64,000 nucleotides of DNA from Bacteroides ovatus (GTDB lineage: Bacteria; Bacteroidota; Bacteroidia; Bacteroidales; Bacteroidaceae), in assembly GCF_001314995.1 (NCBI RefSeq), contig NZ_CP012938.1:3162001-3226000 (forward strand). Direction: 5' to 3'. The notes under the pieces were generated by a model, which saw only the letters and a list, made by a program, of their open reading frames with translations, ran no database searches and was not told where the DNA came from. Positions 29,680-36,940 of the stretch are shown in pieces. How positions within the stretch are numbered: position 1 is the first letter of the stretch; each line of letters opens with the position of its first letter. The position numbers and the translations under genes are program-made.

Positions 29680-29976
29680 ATGAAAAAAATGGAAGTTATC
29701 AGCATTGAAGCTAGGACATTCGAAGAAATGAAACAGGCATTGAGTTCAATTATCCGGAACATCCATGACCAAAAGGGAAAGAGGCCGGAAGACAGTCTGG
29801 AGGGATGGATAGACAATCAGGAAGCATGCATCATGATGGACATCTCTCCGAGAAAATTACTGTCTCTGCGCAGTACGGGAAAAATACCGTACAGCAAGAT
29901 AGACAGAAAGATCTATTACCGGAAGAAAGACATAAACATGTATATGGAGAAACTATTGCAAAAAGGAAACTATTAA
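29680..29976 (+). CDS. Small helix-turn-helix DNA-binding protein
   Basis: 98 residues from ATG 29680 (MKKMEVISIEARTFEEMK); the longer reading from 29605 would run through the operator repeats and is not favoured. It has the same plan as the - strand neighbour: an N-terminal helical half (TFEEMKQALSSIIRNI) and an excisionase-type winged HTH (NQEACIMMDISPRKLLSLRSTGKI, then IYYRKKDINMYMEKL). It is followed 10 bp later by a third HTH gene, so the two are co-transcribed. Probable regulator or recombination directionality factor of the element. Confidence 0.78.
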   Translation: MKKMEVISIEARTFEEMKQALSSIIRNIHDQKGKRPEDSLEGWIDNQEACIMMDISPRKLLSLRSTGKIPYSKIDRKIYYRKKDINMYMEKLLQKGNY

Positions 29977-29986
29977 TTGTAATGAT

Positions 29987-30286
29987 ATGGCACAAGACCT
30001 GCTGACAAAAGAAAGCCCGGAAATCATCCGCTTCTTTCAAGACATAGAATACCTCACAAGATTTCTGGACAGTGAACAGGATAGATACAGGCCCGTTCTA
30101 AATGGAGAAAGGTACATTACCGAAGCCGAACTGGCGGAACTGTTGAAAATAACAAGACGGACACTGATAGAACACAGGACAACCGGACTTTTCCCTTATT
30201 ACCGGTTGGGCGGCAGAATTCTCTATAAAGAGAACGATATTATAAAACTATTGAATGAAAACAGGCTGGAAGCCTTCAATAGCTGA
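29987..30286 (+). CDS. Small helix-turn-helix DNA-binding protein
   Basis: 99 residues. The N-terminal half is helical and acidic (SPEIIRFFQDIEYLTRFLDSE). The HTH half reads YITEAELAELLKITRRTLIEHRTTGLFPYYRLGG, then ILYKENDIIKLLNENRLEAF. It is the third paralogue-like HTH protein of this cluster. Its nearest gene on the right is a core gene, so this may be the last gene of the acquired block. Confidence 0.78.
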   Translation: MAQDLLTKESPEIIRFFQDIEYLTRFLDSEQDRYRPVLNGERYITEAELAELLKITRRTLIEHRTTGLFPYYRLGGRILYKENDIIKLLNENRLEAFNS

Positions 30287-30356
30287 CAAGGAGTAACGGA
30301 AAAATCATTAGGAACGGAGTAAAACAGATGTTTTCGGAAAATTTATTTCCATACTA

Positions 30357-30388
30357 TTTGGAGGAATCGAACCTTTTCCATATCTTTG
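30357..30388 (+). promoter_or_regulatory. Consensus Bacteroides promoter of a short transcript
   Basis: TTTG (30357-30360), a 20-nt spacer and TATCTTTG (30381-30388) match the -33/-7 consensus exactly. No ORF of any length follows; the next structure is a strong terminator at 30562-30600. Confidence 0.7.
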
Positions 30389-30394
30389 CACCGT

Positions 30395-30600
30395 CAAAAA
30401 AATGACAGCGATAAAGATTGAAATAATTGAAATTAGGAATATGGCTAATTCAATGGTTTTGATTTTAACGAGATAAAAGTTAGTGCTGTTAATCAGGACT
30501 TTAGATATAAAAAACTTAAAAGTTCGATTCCTGGTGGCACCACTAATGATTCGGTAATAAAAAATCCCTTGAACTTTTGAAGTTCAAGGGATTTTTTTAT
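30395..30600 (+). ncRNA. Candidate short RNA of about 200 nt, with a tRNA-3'-end-like segment
   Basis: It is bounded by a consensus promoter and a strong rho-independent terminator and has no coding frame. Within it, 30522-30543 reads GTTCGATTCCTGGTGGCACC plus AC, which looks like a tRNA T-loop, T-stem 3' side and acceptor 3' strand. The 5' T-stem bases (AAAAG) do not pair with CCTGG, and no acceptor 5' strand (GGTGCCA) is found. So it is not a working tRNA. It may be the 3' tRNA remnant left by integration of the PRTRC element, or an independent small RNA. Confidence 0.45.
30562..30600 (+). terminator. Strong rho-independent terminator
   Basis: A 13-bp perfect stem (AAATCCCTTGAAC at 30562-30574, GTTCAAGGGATTT at 30582-30594) with loop TTTTGAA and a run of seven T. 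It also lies just downstream of the - strand gene at 30626 and may serve both directions. Confidence 0.85.
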
Positions 30601-30625
30601 TCCTCGTATTGCAATTTGCAACCGC

Positions 30626-30832
30626 CTATACTTTAGAACTATGCAGTTTTTTATAAATCTCCACACGAGCATCTATTTCTGCTTGAGTCAAATGCGCAGG
30701 AAGTTCAATGGTAGTCCGCGGAGTTATTGCTACCAATACCATATCTCCCAAACCCTTTTTATACTCTTTAATAACATTTTCAGTAAACTGACTGGATGAA
30801 ATAACATCACGCATTATATTACCTTTTTTCAT
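30626..30832 (-). CDS. Small conserved-looking protein of unknown function
   Basis: 68 residues from ATG 30832 (MKKGNIMRDVISSSQF); a longer reading from 30880 would add a poorly coding stretch. The body FTENVIKEYKKGLGDMVLVAITPRTTIELPAHLTQAEIDARVEIYKKLH looks like a compact alpha/beta domain. No family recognised. It is the last gene on the - strand after the cold-shock and DEAD-box genes and may be co-transcribed with them. Confidence 0.6.
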   Translation of the reverse strand: MKKGNIMRDVISSSQFTENVIKEYKKGLGDMVLVAITPRTTIELPAHLTQAEIDARVEIYKKLHSSKV

Positions 30833-30884
30833 ATCTCTAATTATTTTGTTTTTTATTTTACACACAAGCAGAATATACACTTCC

Positions 30885-31370
30885 CTATACAGGTTTAGAT
30901 TGAGCTAAATCTTCCGATGTAGATTTGTTTTCCAAAGAGATATTGATCGCATTCATGCCTTTCACTCCACGCTCAAGGTCAAATGTTACGATATTATTTT
31001 CTGCAATATTGCCAATGACATTGTTCACATGAAAAAAGTATTTCTCAACACCTGAAAGGTCTTTAATAAAGCCAAATCCTCTTGACTCATTAAAAAACTC
31101 AACCCGTCCTCTCAAAATCGTCGGCTCCTCTTCTTCCTTTTTAGGAGTTGCTATAATTATTTCATCCGGATTAATTTCTTCCTTCTTTATATCCTCTGTC
31201 GGAGGAGTCGAAGTTATCATTCCGTTCTCATCTACATAGGCAATCATATCCTCAAAGCTATTTGAGCTGCCCGATAATTTCTTGCTTTCTTTCTTTTTCA
31301 GTTTTTCTTCTCGTTTAGCGAGTCTTTTCTTTTCATTTTCACGTTTACCAACTGTCATGGATTTTGCCAT
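30885..31370 (-). CDS. Cold-shock-domain RNA-binding protein with a basic N-terminal extension
   Basis: 161 residues from ATG 31370 (MAKSMTVGKRENEKKR). Residues 1-40 are a Lys/Glu-rich charged helix (ENEKKRLAKREEKLKKKESKK); an acidic linker follows. The C-terminal cold-shock domain starts RGRVEFFNESRGFGFIKD (RNP1 at GFGFI) and continues KYFFHVNNVIGNIAENNIVTFDLERG. It probably acts as an RNA chaperone together with the adjacent DEAD-box helicase, which is 54 bp upstream on the same strand. Confidence 0.88.
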   Translation of the reverse strand: MAKSMTVGKRENEKKRLAKREEKLKKKESKKLSGSSNSFEDMIAYVDENGMITSTPPTEDIKKEEINPDEIIIATPKKEEEEPTILRGRVEFFNESRGFGFIKDLSGVEKYFFHVNNVIGNIAENNIVTFDLERGVKGMNAINISLENKSTSEDLAQSKPV

Positions 31371-31423
31371 AGAATTTATATTTAGTTTTATATTAATTTT
31401 AAAGAGATTGTTATTTGTTGATT

Positions 31424-32548
31424 TCAAATAGTATAACTGGCTTTATTCAGCTTCTTACCCGTCAGTTTCTGAATATCATTAACGAGTTTACGCTCTTCCT
31501 GCGAGCAGAATGTCAGTGCTGTCCCTGTATTCCCGGCTCTTCCGGTACGTCCGATACGATGCACATACGTTTCCGGCACATCAGGAAGATCATAGTTGAT
31601 AACTAAAGGAAGTTCGTTAATATCGATACCTCTGGCTGCAATATCAGTAGCCACCATCACACGTGTTTTGCCCGACTTGAAATTGCCCAAAGCCAACTGC
31701 CGCGCTGCCTGACTTTTATTTCCATGAATCGCCTGGCTACCAATTCCCGCCTTGCCCAGTATCTTTACGATCTTATCAGCATTATGCTTCGTACGTGAAA
31801 ATACCAACACCGACTGATCTTCTGATTTTTGCAAAATCGAAACCAGTAAAAGACTCTTTTCCTTTTTCTCTACGAAATAAACCATCTGTTCAATAGCATC
31901 CACAGTCGATGATTTCGGAGTTATGCTGATTCGTACAGGATTCTTCAACAAAGAATTCGTTAAAGAAATAATTGTATCAGGCATTGTAGCGGAGAAGAAT
32001 AAAGTCTGTTTTTCTTTCGGAAGTTTTGGTAATATCCGCTTGATATCATGAATAAATCCCATATCAAGCATACGGTCTGCTTCATCAAGTACAAAATATT
32101 GTATCTTATCCAGATGGATATGTCCCTGATTCATCAAGTCAAGCAAACGTCCCGGTGTAGCAACCAGGATATCAATTCCTTTGTGTAACATGTCAACTTG
32201 AGGACGTTGATTTACTCCGCCAAAAATAACCCCATGCCGCACTTGGGTATATTTGGCATAATCATTAATGCATTCACTTATTTGCAAGGCAAGTTCACGG
32301 GTGGGCGTCAAAATCAACGCTTTAATCCCCCGGCACTTGGCTGCCTCTTTATTCATTTGCAAATGTTGTATAATGGGAATAGCAAACGAAGCAGTTTTAC
32401 CTGTTCCCGTTTGCGCACAGCCTAATATATCTCTTTTTGCTAATGCAGCCGGAATTGCCTCTCCCTGAATGGGAGTGGGCACTGCATATCCTTTTTCTTC
32501 AATAGCTTTTAAAATCGGTTCGGTTATATTTAATTCTTTAAATGTCAT
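31424..32548 (-). CDS. DEAD-box ATP-dependent RNA helicase (RhlE-like)
   Basis: 374 residues, only the helicase core with no long C-terminal extension. Motifs in order: Q motif (PTPIQGEAIPAAL), Walker A AQTGTGKT, PTRELALQ, VLDEADRMLDMGF, SAT (FFSATMPD), VATDIAARGID and HRIGRTGR. RhlE-type proteins unwind short RNA duplexes in ribosome assembly or RNA decay. Co-oriented with the cold-shock-domain gene, it suggests an RNA remodelling unit. Confidence 0.93.
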   Translation of the reverse strand: MTFKELNITEPILKAIEEKGYAVPTPIQGEAIPAALAKRDILGCAQTGTGKTASFAIPIIQHLQMNKEAAKCRGIKALILTPTRELALQISECINDYAKYTQVRHGVIFGGVNQRPQVDMLHKGIDILVATPGRLLDLMNQGHIHLDKIQYFVLDEADRMLDMGFIHDIKRILPKLPKEKQTLFFSATMPDTIISLTNSLLKNPVRISITPKSSTVDAIEQMVYFVEKKEKSLLLVSILQKSEDQSVLVFSRTKHNADKIVKILGKAGIGSQAIHGNKSQAARQLALGNFKSGKTRVMVATDIAARGIDINELPLVINYDLPDVPETYVHRIGRTGRAGNTGTALTFCSQEERKLVNDIQKLTGKKLNKASYTI

Positions 32549-32637
32549 AATTGTTATTTTTGCTGTATCAAAACAGCTATTAATTTATATTGTAAAGGGA
32601 CTGACAAACTCCATCATGGGAATGAAAATCCCGTAGG

Positions 32638-33711
32638 TTAAGCCAGTTTATGGGTTGCCAAGAAAAACTCGCGCTCCAGTGTACTCATTACTTCTTTTAC
32701 ACTACTGATTTTTTCAGCGAGAAAAGCATTGCTACCGGCAAAAGCATAGCCTTTTTTCATATTTCCTTTGGCTGCATTATATAAAGCCTTAATAATGCAA
32801 TAAGGGCTTTTTGTATAATCACATGTTTTGATACAATGGAATGAGCAACTCTTAGGCCTCTCCAGTCCACTATTCACATTGTGAATAAATTCCCCGTCAA
32901 TAGCTCGTCCTGGCATTCCCACAGGACTTTCAATAATAAGAACATCTTCGGACTTGGAGTGAATATATACTTCCTTGAACGTCTCGGACGCGTCACATTC
33001 CTGGGTGGTAACAAATATACTTCCCATTTGTACCCCTGCAGCTCCCAGTTCCATAAAATGTGCAATATCTTCACCTGTCGAAATGCCGCCGGCGGCAATC
33101 ACCGGAATCTGTTTCTGTTCTTTATAGCTGGATGCAATCATTACCACTTCCGGAATCAAAGCTTCCAAAGCATAATGCTGATCCTGTAATTGTTCTTTTT
33201 TGAATCCTAAATGTCCACCGGCTTTAGGCCCCTCCACCACGATTGCATCGGGCAGATAATTATAGTTCTTCTGCCATTTATCGCAGATGATTTTGGCTGC
33301 TCGTGAAGAAGATACAATAGGCACTAGCTTGGTTGTACTCTCCGGAGTCAGATATGAAGGCAGGTCGAGTGGAAGCCCGGCACCGGAAAATACCACATCA
33401 ATCTTTTCCTCGATTGCGGTGCGCACCATATCCGCATAATTCGATAAAGCAACCATGACGTTTACGCCAATAATACCTTTTGTTTTCGCACGTGCTTTCC
33501 GGATTTCCTCTTTCAGCCCGTTAATACATTTTTCAGGATAAGTACCTTTCCCTTTGGGGTATAACAAACCTAAACCTGCGCATGATATAACGCCTACTCC
33601 TCCTTCGTTTGCTACTGCCGAAGCCAAACCCGAGAGCGAGATACCTACTCCCATTCCACCTTGTATTACAGGTGTTTTTATCTCAATATTTCCTATAAAG
33701 AATGATTTCAT
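32638..33711 (-). CDS. NAD(P)H-dependent FMN oxidoreductase of the nitronate monooxygenase/FabK-like family
   Basis: 357 residues. The FMN-binding TIM-barrel pattern is clear: PVIQGGMGVGISLSGLASAVANEGGVGVIS at the N terminus (read from about residue 14), VVEGPKAGGHLGF, and VIAAGGISTGEDIAHFMELGAAGVQMGSIF. A C-terminal Cys-containing segment (CSFHCIKTCDYTKSPYC) may form a lid or metal site. The family includes nitronate monooxygenases and FabK-type enoyl-ACP reductases; the substrate cannot be decided here. It stands as a single gene 89 bp upstream of the helicase gene. Confidence 0.85.
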   Translation of the reverse strand: MKSFFIGNIEIKTPVIQGGMGVGISLSGLASAVANEGGVGVISCAGLGLLYPKGKGTYPEKCINGLKEEIRKARAKTKGIIGVNVMVALSNYADMVRTAIEEKIDVVFSGAGLPLDLPSYLTPESTTKLVPIVSSSRAAKIICDKWQKNYNYLPDAIVVEGPKAGGHLGFKKEQLQDQHYALEALIPEVVMIASSYKEQKQIPVIAAGGISTGEDIAHFMELGAAGVQMGSIFVTTQECDASETFKEVYIHSKSEDVLIIESPVGMPGRAIDGEFIHNVNSGLERPKSCSFHCIKTCDYTKSPYCIIKALYNAAKGNMKKGYAFAGSNAFLAEKISSVKEVMSTLEREFFLATHKLA

Positions 33712-34041
33712 ATGTTTTATTTTGCTTTAGAGCAATTGAACAAGATAAACAGTGTGAGCACACTTTATTCAAGCGCTCAAGATTGGCCCTGTCATTGACT
33801 ATTTGCCTTGTTGGGTGTAATTTATTAAACCTTTACTCCTGACTTCTTCAAGAGTATTGTGTATTACAAAAAAGTCTAATAAATCTATTTTCAGAATGGA
33901 AAGTGCAGGAGTAGATATTCCTGATATTGCACAGAAAAAGAGCCAGAATTAGCAGAACTTAAATGTAATATGATTTTTTGTCTTCCCCTGTGTCAATCAG
34001 AAGATTCCTCCGTTGAATCATGAAACGGAAATAACTTATTA
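33712..34041. other. Gene-free interval upstream of the FMN oxidoreductase
   Basis: No coding frame with protein-like content is seen on either strand. It should contain the leftward promoter of the oxidoreductase gene. No exact TAnnTTTG element with a TTTG at proper spacing was found. Confidence 0.5.
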
Positions 34042-34076
34042 AATAAAAGCAGAAGATATTATCTTCTGCTTTTATT
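34042..34076 (-). terminator. Terminator of the RRM protein gene
   Basis: A 16-bp perfect stem (34042-34057 and 34061-34076, core AGCAGAAGAT/ATCTTCTGCT) with a 3-nt loop and T/A-rich ends, directly after the stop at 34083. Confidence 0.8.
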
Positions 34077-34082
34077 CGGATA

Positions 34083-34382
34083 TTAATATCTTCTAGAGTT
34101 ATTATAACCACCACGACCACCACCGTTAGACGGTCTTTCAGTACGAGGACGTGCCACGCTTACTGAAATAACTTTCTGGTCGTATTCAACTCCATTCAGT
34201 TCGTCAATTGCTTTTTGTCCTTCTGTATCATTCGGCATTTCTACGAAAGCAAATCCTCTGGATCTACCAGTTTCTCTGTCAAAAATTACTTTAGCTGAAG
34301 AAACTTCTCCAAACTCTGCAAATAAATTTGTTAAGTCAGCATCATTAGTGCCATAGCTTAAACCTGAAATGTAAATGTTCAT
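34083..34382 (-). CDS. Single-RRM RNA-binding protein (RbpB-type)
   Basis: 99 residues: one RRM domain with RNP2 (MNIYISGLSY) and RNP1 (RSRGFAFVEM), then a Gly/Arg/Asn-rich tail (GGGRGGYNNSRRY). Bacteroidetes have a set of such small RRM proteins, and one (RbpB in B. thetaiotaomicron) was reported to regulate polysaccharide utilisation through small RNAs. The neighbourhood with cold-shock and DEAD-box genes is similar, but orthology is not proven here. A long 5' leader (about 120 nt from the -7 element at 34509) suggests post-transcriptional or cold control. Confidence 0.9.
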   Translation of the reverse strand: MNIYISGLSYGTNDADLTNLFAEFGEVSSAKVIFDRETGRSRGFAFVEMPNDTEGQKAIDELNGVEYDQKVISVSVARPRTERPSNGGGRGGYNNSRRY

Positions 34383-34508
34383 TTAAAATTTTATTAAAAT
34401 AAATACTAATTTGGAGTGAGGAGGATAATTAAAGACAAGGACTGCTTGCTAATAAAATATTATAAAGAAGAACTATACGATAATGATTCGTAACTCAAAC
34501 TCTTGGTA

Positions 34509-34516
34509 CAAAGGTA
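34509..34516 (-). promoter_or_regulatory. Candidate -7 element for the RRM gene
   Basis: CAAAGGTA on the + strand is TACCTTTG on the - strand, matching TAnnTTTG. The transcript would have a leader of about 120 nt before the start at 34382. The -33 element is weak. Apart from this and the ung promoter, 34383-34696 shows nothing coding. Confidence 0.45.
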
Positions 34517-34636
34517 ACACAATAAATCAGAATAATACATTTATACCCGTTCTTTTTCGGAAGAAAGACGATAATTATCATTTATTAGCACACAATTCAT
34601 CCTAAATCGGCGAGATACACAATTTCGCCTCTCATT

Positions 34637-34668
34637 CTTGATATTCTCTTGTAATATATCTACTTTTG
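34637..34668 (+). promoter_or_regulatory. Promoter of ung
   Basis: CTTG at 34637-34640, a 20-nt spacer and TACTTTTG at 34661-34668 fit the Bacteroides consensus. The start codon at 34697 is about 22 nt beyond the expected transcription start. Confidence 0.55.
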
Positions 34669-34696
34669 CCATTGCATAATTTATCAAGTCCCCCTT

Positions 34697-35359
34697 ATGA
34701 ATGTCAGAATAGAACCAAGTTGGAAACAACAATTACAAGAAGAATTTGACAAACCATACTTCGAAAAGTTGGTTACATTCATCAAAGATGAATATAAACG
34801 GGCACACGTCCTCCCTCTTGGACATCAGATTTTTCATATATTCAATTCCTGTCCCTTCGAAAAAGTAAAAGTAGTTATCCTTGGACAGGACCCTTATCCC
34901 AATCCCGGACAATATTATGGAGTCTGTTTTTCTGTACCTGATGGAGTAGCTATCCCTGGTTCACTAAGCAACATCTTCAAAGAAATACACCAAGATTTGG
35001 GAAAGCCAATTCCAACTTCCGGTAATTTGGATCGTTGGGTAGCTCAAGGTGTATTCCCGCTAAACTCAGTTCTTACTGTACGTGCACACGAAACCGGTTC
35101 TCACCGAAATATGGGCTGGGAAATCTTCACAGACGCAGTTATCAGGAAACTAAGTGAAAAACGGGAGAATTTGATATTTATGCTTTGGGGAAGTTATGCG
35201 AAAGAGAAACGATCTTTGATAGATACCAACAAACATCTGGTACTAACCACTGTTCATCCCTCTCCCCGCTCTGCCGAATATGGTTTCTTCGGTTGCAAGC
35301 ACTTCAGCAAAGCCAATGCTTTCTTGCATAGTAAGGGAATAGAAGAAATTGATTGGTAA
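34697..35359 (+). CDS. ung: Uracil-DNA glycosylase (family 1)
   Basis: 220 residues. The water-activating loop is ILGQDPYPNPGQYYGVCFSV (catalytic Asp65), with Pro where many Ung proteins have His after DPY. PLNSVLTVRAHETGSH is the second family segment, and the DNA-intercalation loop is HPSPRSAEYGFFGCKHFSKAN. It removes uracil from DNA to start base-excision repair in the cytoplasm. The length is normal. The regulator gene 35407 follows on the same strand after 47 bp. Confidence 0.96.
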   Translation: MNVRIEPSWKQQLQEEFDKPYFEKLVTFIKDEYKRAHVLPLGHQIFHIFNSCPFEKVKVVILGQDPYPNPGQYYGVCFSVPDGVAIPGSLSNIFKEIHQDLGKPIPTSGNLDRWVAQGVFPLNSVLTVRAHETGSHRNMGWEIFTDAVIRKLSEKRENLIFMLWGSYAKEKRSLIDTNKHLVLTTVHPSPRSAEYGFFGCKHFSKANAFLHSKGIEEIDW

Positions 35360-35406
35360 ATAAACGATTTCTCAAAACAGATTATCAGTACCCAAAAACA
35401 TTCGCT

Positions 35407-36180
35407 ATGAATAAATCAAACAATATTACTCGGGAAGAAATGTGGGCAAAGCAATGCTTGTCCTCCACTGATATTGATTACGCTGTGTGGGAACGGGATA
35501 AATCCATACTTCACCAACTTTCAAAAATCTGTCACAACTGCACATTTGTTGTCGATGTTTACAAATGCAATTACACGTATGCTTCCTCGAATTTTGTTGA
35601 TTTACTGGGGTTTGACAGTCACAAGATAGAAACTTTGGAAAAGCAGGGAGATTATTTAGAATCACGTATTCATCCGGACGACCGTGCGCAACTGGCAGCA
35701 TTACAAGTCACGTTAAGCCAATTCATTTACAGTCTGCCCCTCGAACAGCGAAACGACTATTCCAACATTTACAGTTTCCGTATACTCAATGCCAAGCAGC
35801 AATATATACGTGTCACTAGCCGACATCAAGTTTTGGAACAAGACCGTAACGGCAAAGCATGGCTCGTAATAGGCAATATGGATATTTCACCCGACCAAAA
35901 ACATTCCGAAACAGTAGACTGCACTGTCCTAAATCTGAAAAACGGGGAATTCTTCTCTCCTTCCTCTTTGATAATGCCTTCTTCGCTCAACCTCACTAAT
36001 CGGGAAATAGAGATATTACGGCTTATTCAAAAAGGGTTGTTAAGTAAAGAGATTGCAGACAAGCTATGTATCAGTATTCACACTGTCAATATTCACCGGC
36101 AGAACCTCTTACGCAAATTAGGTGTGCAAAATTCCATCGAAGCCATTCGCTTGGGACAGGAAACCGGACTACTAAGTTAA
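35407..36180 (+). CDS. LuxR-family transcriptional regulator with PAS-like N-terminal domain
   Basis: 257 residues from ATG 35407 (MNKSNNITREEMWAKQ); an upstream TTG at 35353 overlapping ung is less likely. The N-terminal 170 residues have PAS-type pattern (FVVDVYKCNYTYASSNFVDLLGF, IHPDDRAQLAALQ). The C-terminal LuxR HTH reads LTNREIEILRLIQKGLLSKEIADKLCISIHTVNIHRQNLLRKLGV across about residues 198-242. There is no receiver domain. Probably senses a small ligand or redox state; targets unknown. Confidence 0.88.
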   Translation: MNKSNNITREEMWAKQCLSSTDIDYAVWERDKSILHQLSKICHNCTFVVDVYKCNYTYASSNFVDLLGFDSHKIETLEKQGDYLESRIHPDDRAQLAALQVTLSQFIYSLPLEQRNDYSNIYSFRILNAKQQYIRVTSRHQVLEQDRNGKAWLVIGNMDISPDQKHSETVDCTVLNLKNGEFFSPSSLIMPSSLNLTNREIEILRLIQKGLLSKEIADKLCISIHTVNIHRQNLLRKLGVQNSIEAIRLGQETGLLS

Positions 36181-36217
36181 TTAACCCATACACCTTTTCC
36201 TGAAGCTACCAGTCTGT

Positions 36218-36802
36218 CTAGGGCATCCATTCCACCACACCCACCACCGGGTGCAATCTTCTCCATTCCTCAAATTCCGGATAACTACGTACCCCATCCT
36301 GAATCACAGCTTGATAATACTCCACTCCCATAATCTTTTCCGTATCAGGCGTTTCGTATTTTAATTTCAGGATAGCCAGTCTCATTTCATCTGTCAATAC
36401 CGCAGAAATGCGTTCGGCCACCCTTTCAAAATAGCCATCATAACGAGAGCCTTCTTGGATATGAATCATATCCATTTGCCAGAGTTCTCCTTCCATATCC
36501 TGATACCATGCATGCCACTCTATACACGCTTCTGCTGTATGTAATAAATTCGTATATTCAATCTTCTTTACGGACGTATTTTCCGCCAATTCAGCCATCG
36601 CCCGAAAGCTGGCAGACAAATCCAAAGGAGAAGTATAAATATGAAAATCAATATCCCGATGTTTCATCAATAATCCTGTACGCAACGAACCTACCAGATT
36701 CACTTTGGCACCAATCCCCTCCCATATCCGAACAATACGGGTATCCTCTATAATCTCCCAAGCTTTCTGCTGGTTACGTTTTGCCAATTCAAGAATATTC
36801 AT
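36218..36802 (-). CDS. Nucleotidyltransferase-fold protein
   Basis: 194 residues from ATG 36802 (MNILELAKRNQQK). The motif VNLVGSLRTGLLMKHRDIDFHI carries the GS and D-x-D residues of the Pol-beta-like nucleotidyltransferase fold. The remainder (CIEWHAWYQDMEGELWQMDMIH) supplies a third acidic position. Substrate unknown; such proteins include aminoglycoside-type transferases and toxin-like members. It stands alone between a + strand regulator and the HelD-like gene. Confidence 0.75.
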   Translation of the reverse strand: MNILELAKRNQQKAWEIIEDTRIVRIWEGIGAKVNLVGSLRTGLLMKHRDIDFHIYTSPLDLSASFRAMAELAENTSVKKIEYTNLLHTAEACIEWHAWYQDMEGELWQMDMIHIQEGSRYDGYFERVAERISAVLTDEMRLAILKLKYETPDTEKIMGVEYYQAVIQDGVRSYPEFEEWRRLHPVVGVVEWMP

Positions 36803-36940
36803 CTTTTTCCTTATTAAGTAAGTATGCAAAAATAGGAAAAAGGATACATATATAGCTATAAATAACTATTTAATCCCTTAATGGGTTGAGCTAACTTTGT
36901 CCGCAAATTCAATTCTTCACCATACAACTAAAAAGAGATT

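Noticed and set aside
30522..30543. A functional tRNA gene
   Set aside because: Only the T-loop and 3' acceptor side are present; the 5' T-stem does not pair and no anticodon or D arm is found.
34541..34732. 63-residue - strand frame at the ung promoter
   Set aside because: It overlaps the ung promoter and start region and has no coding-like content.
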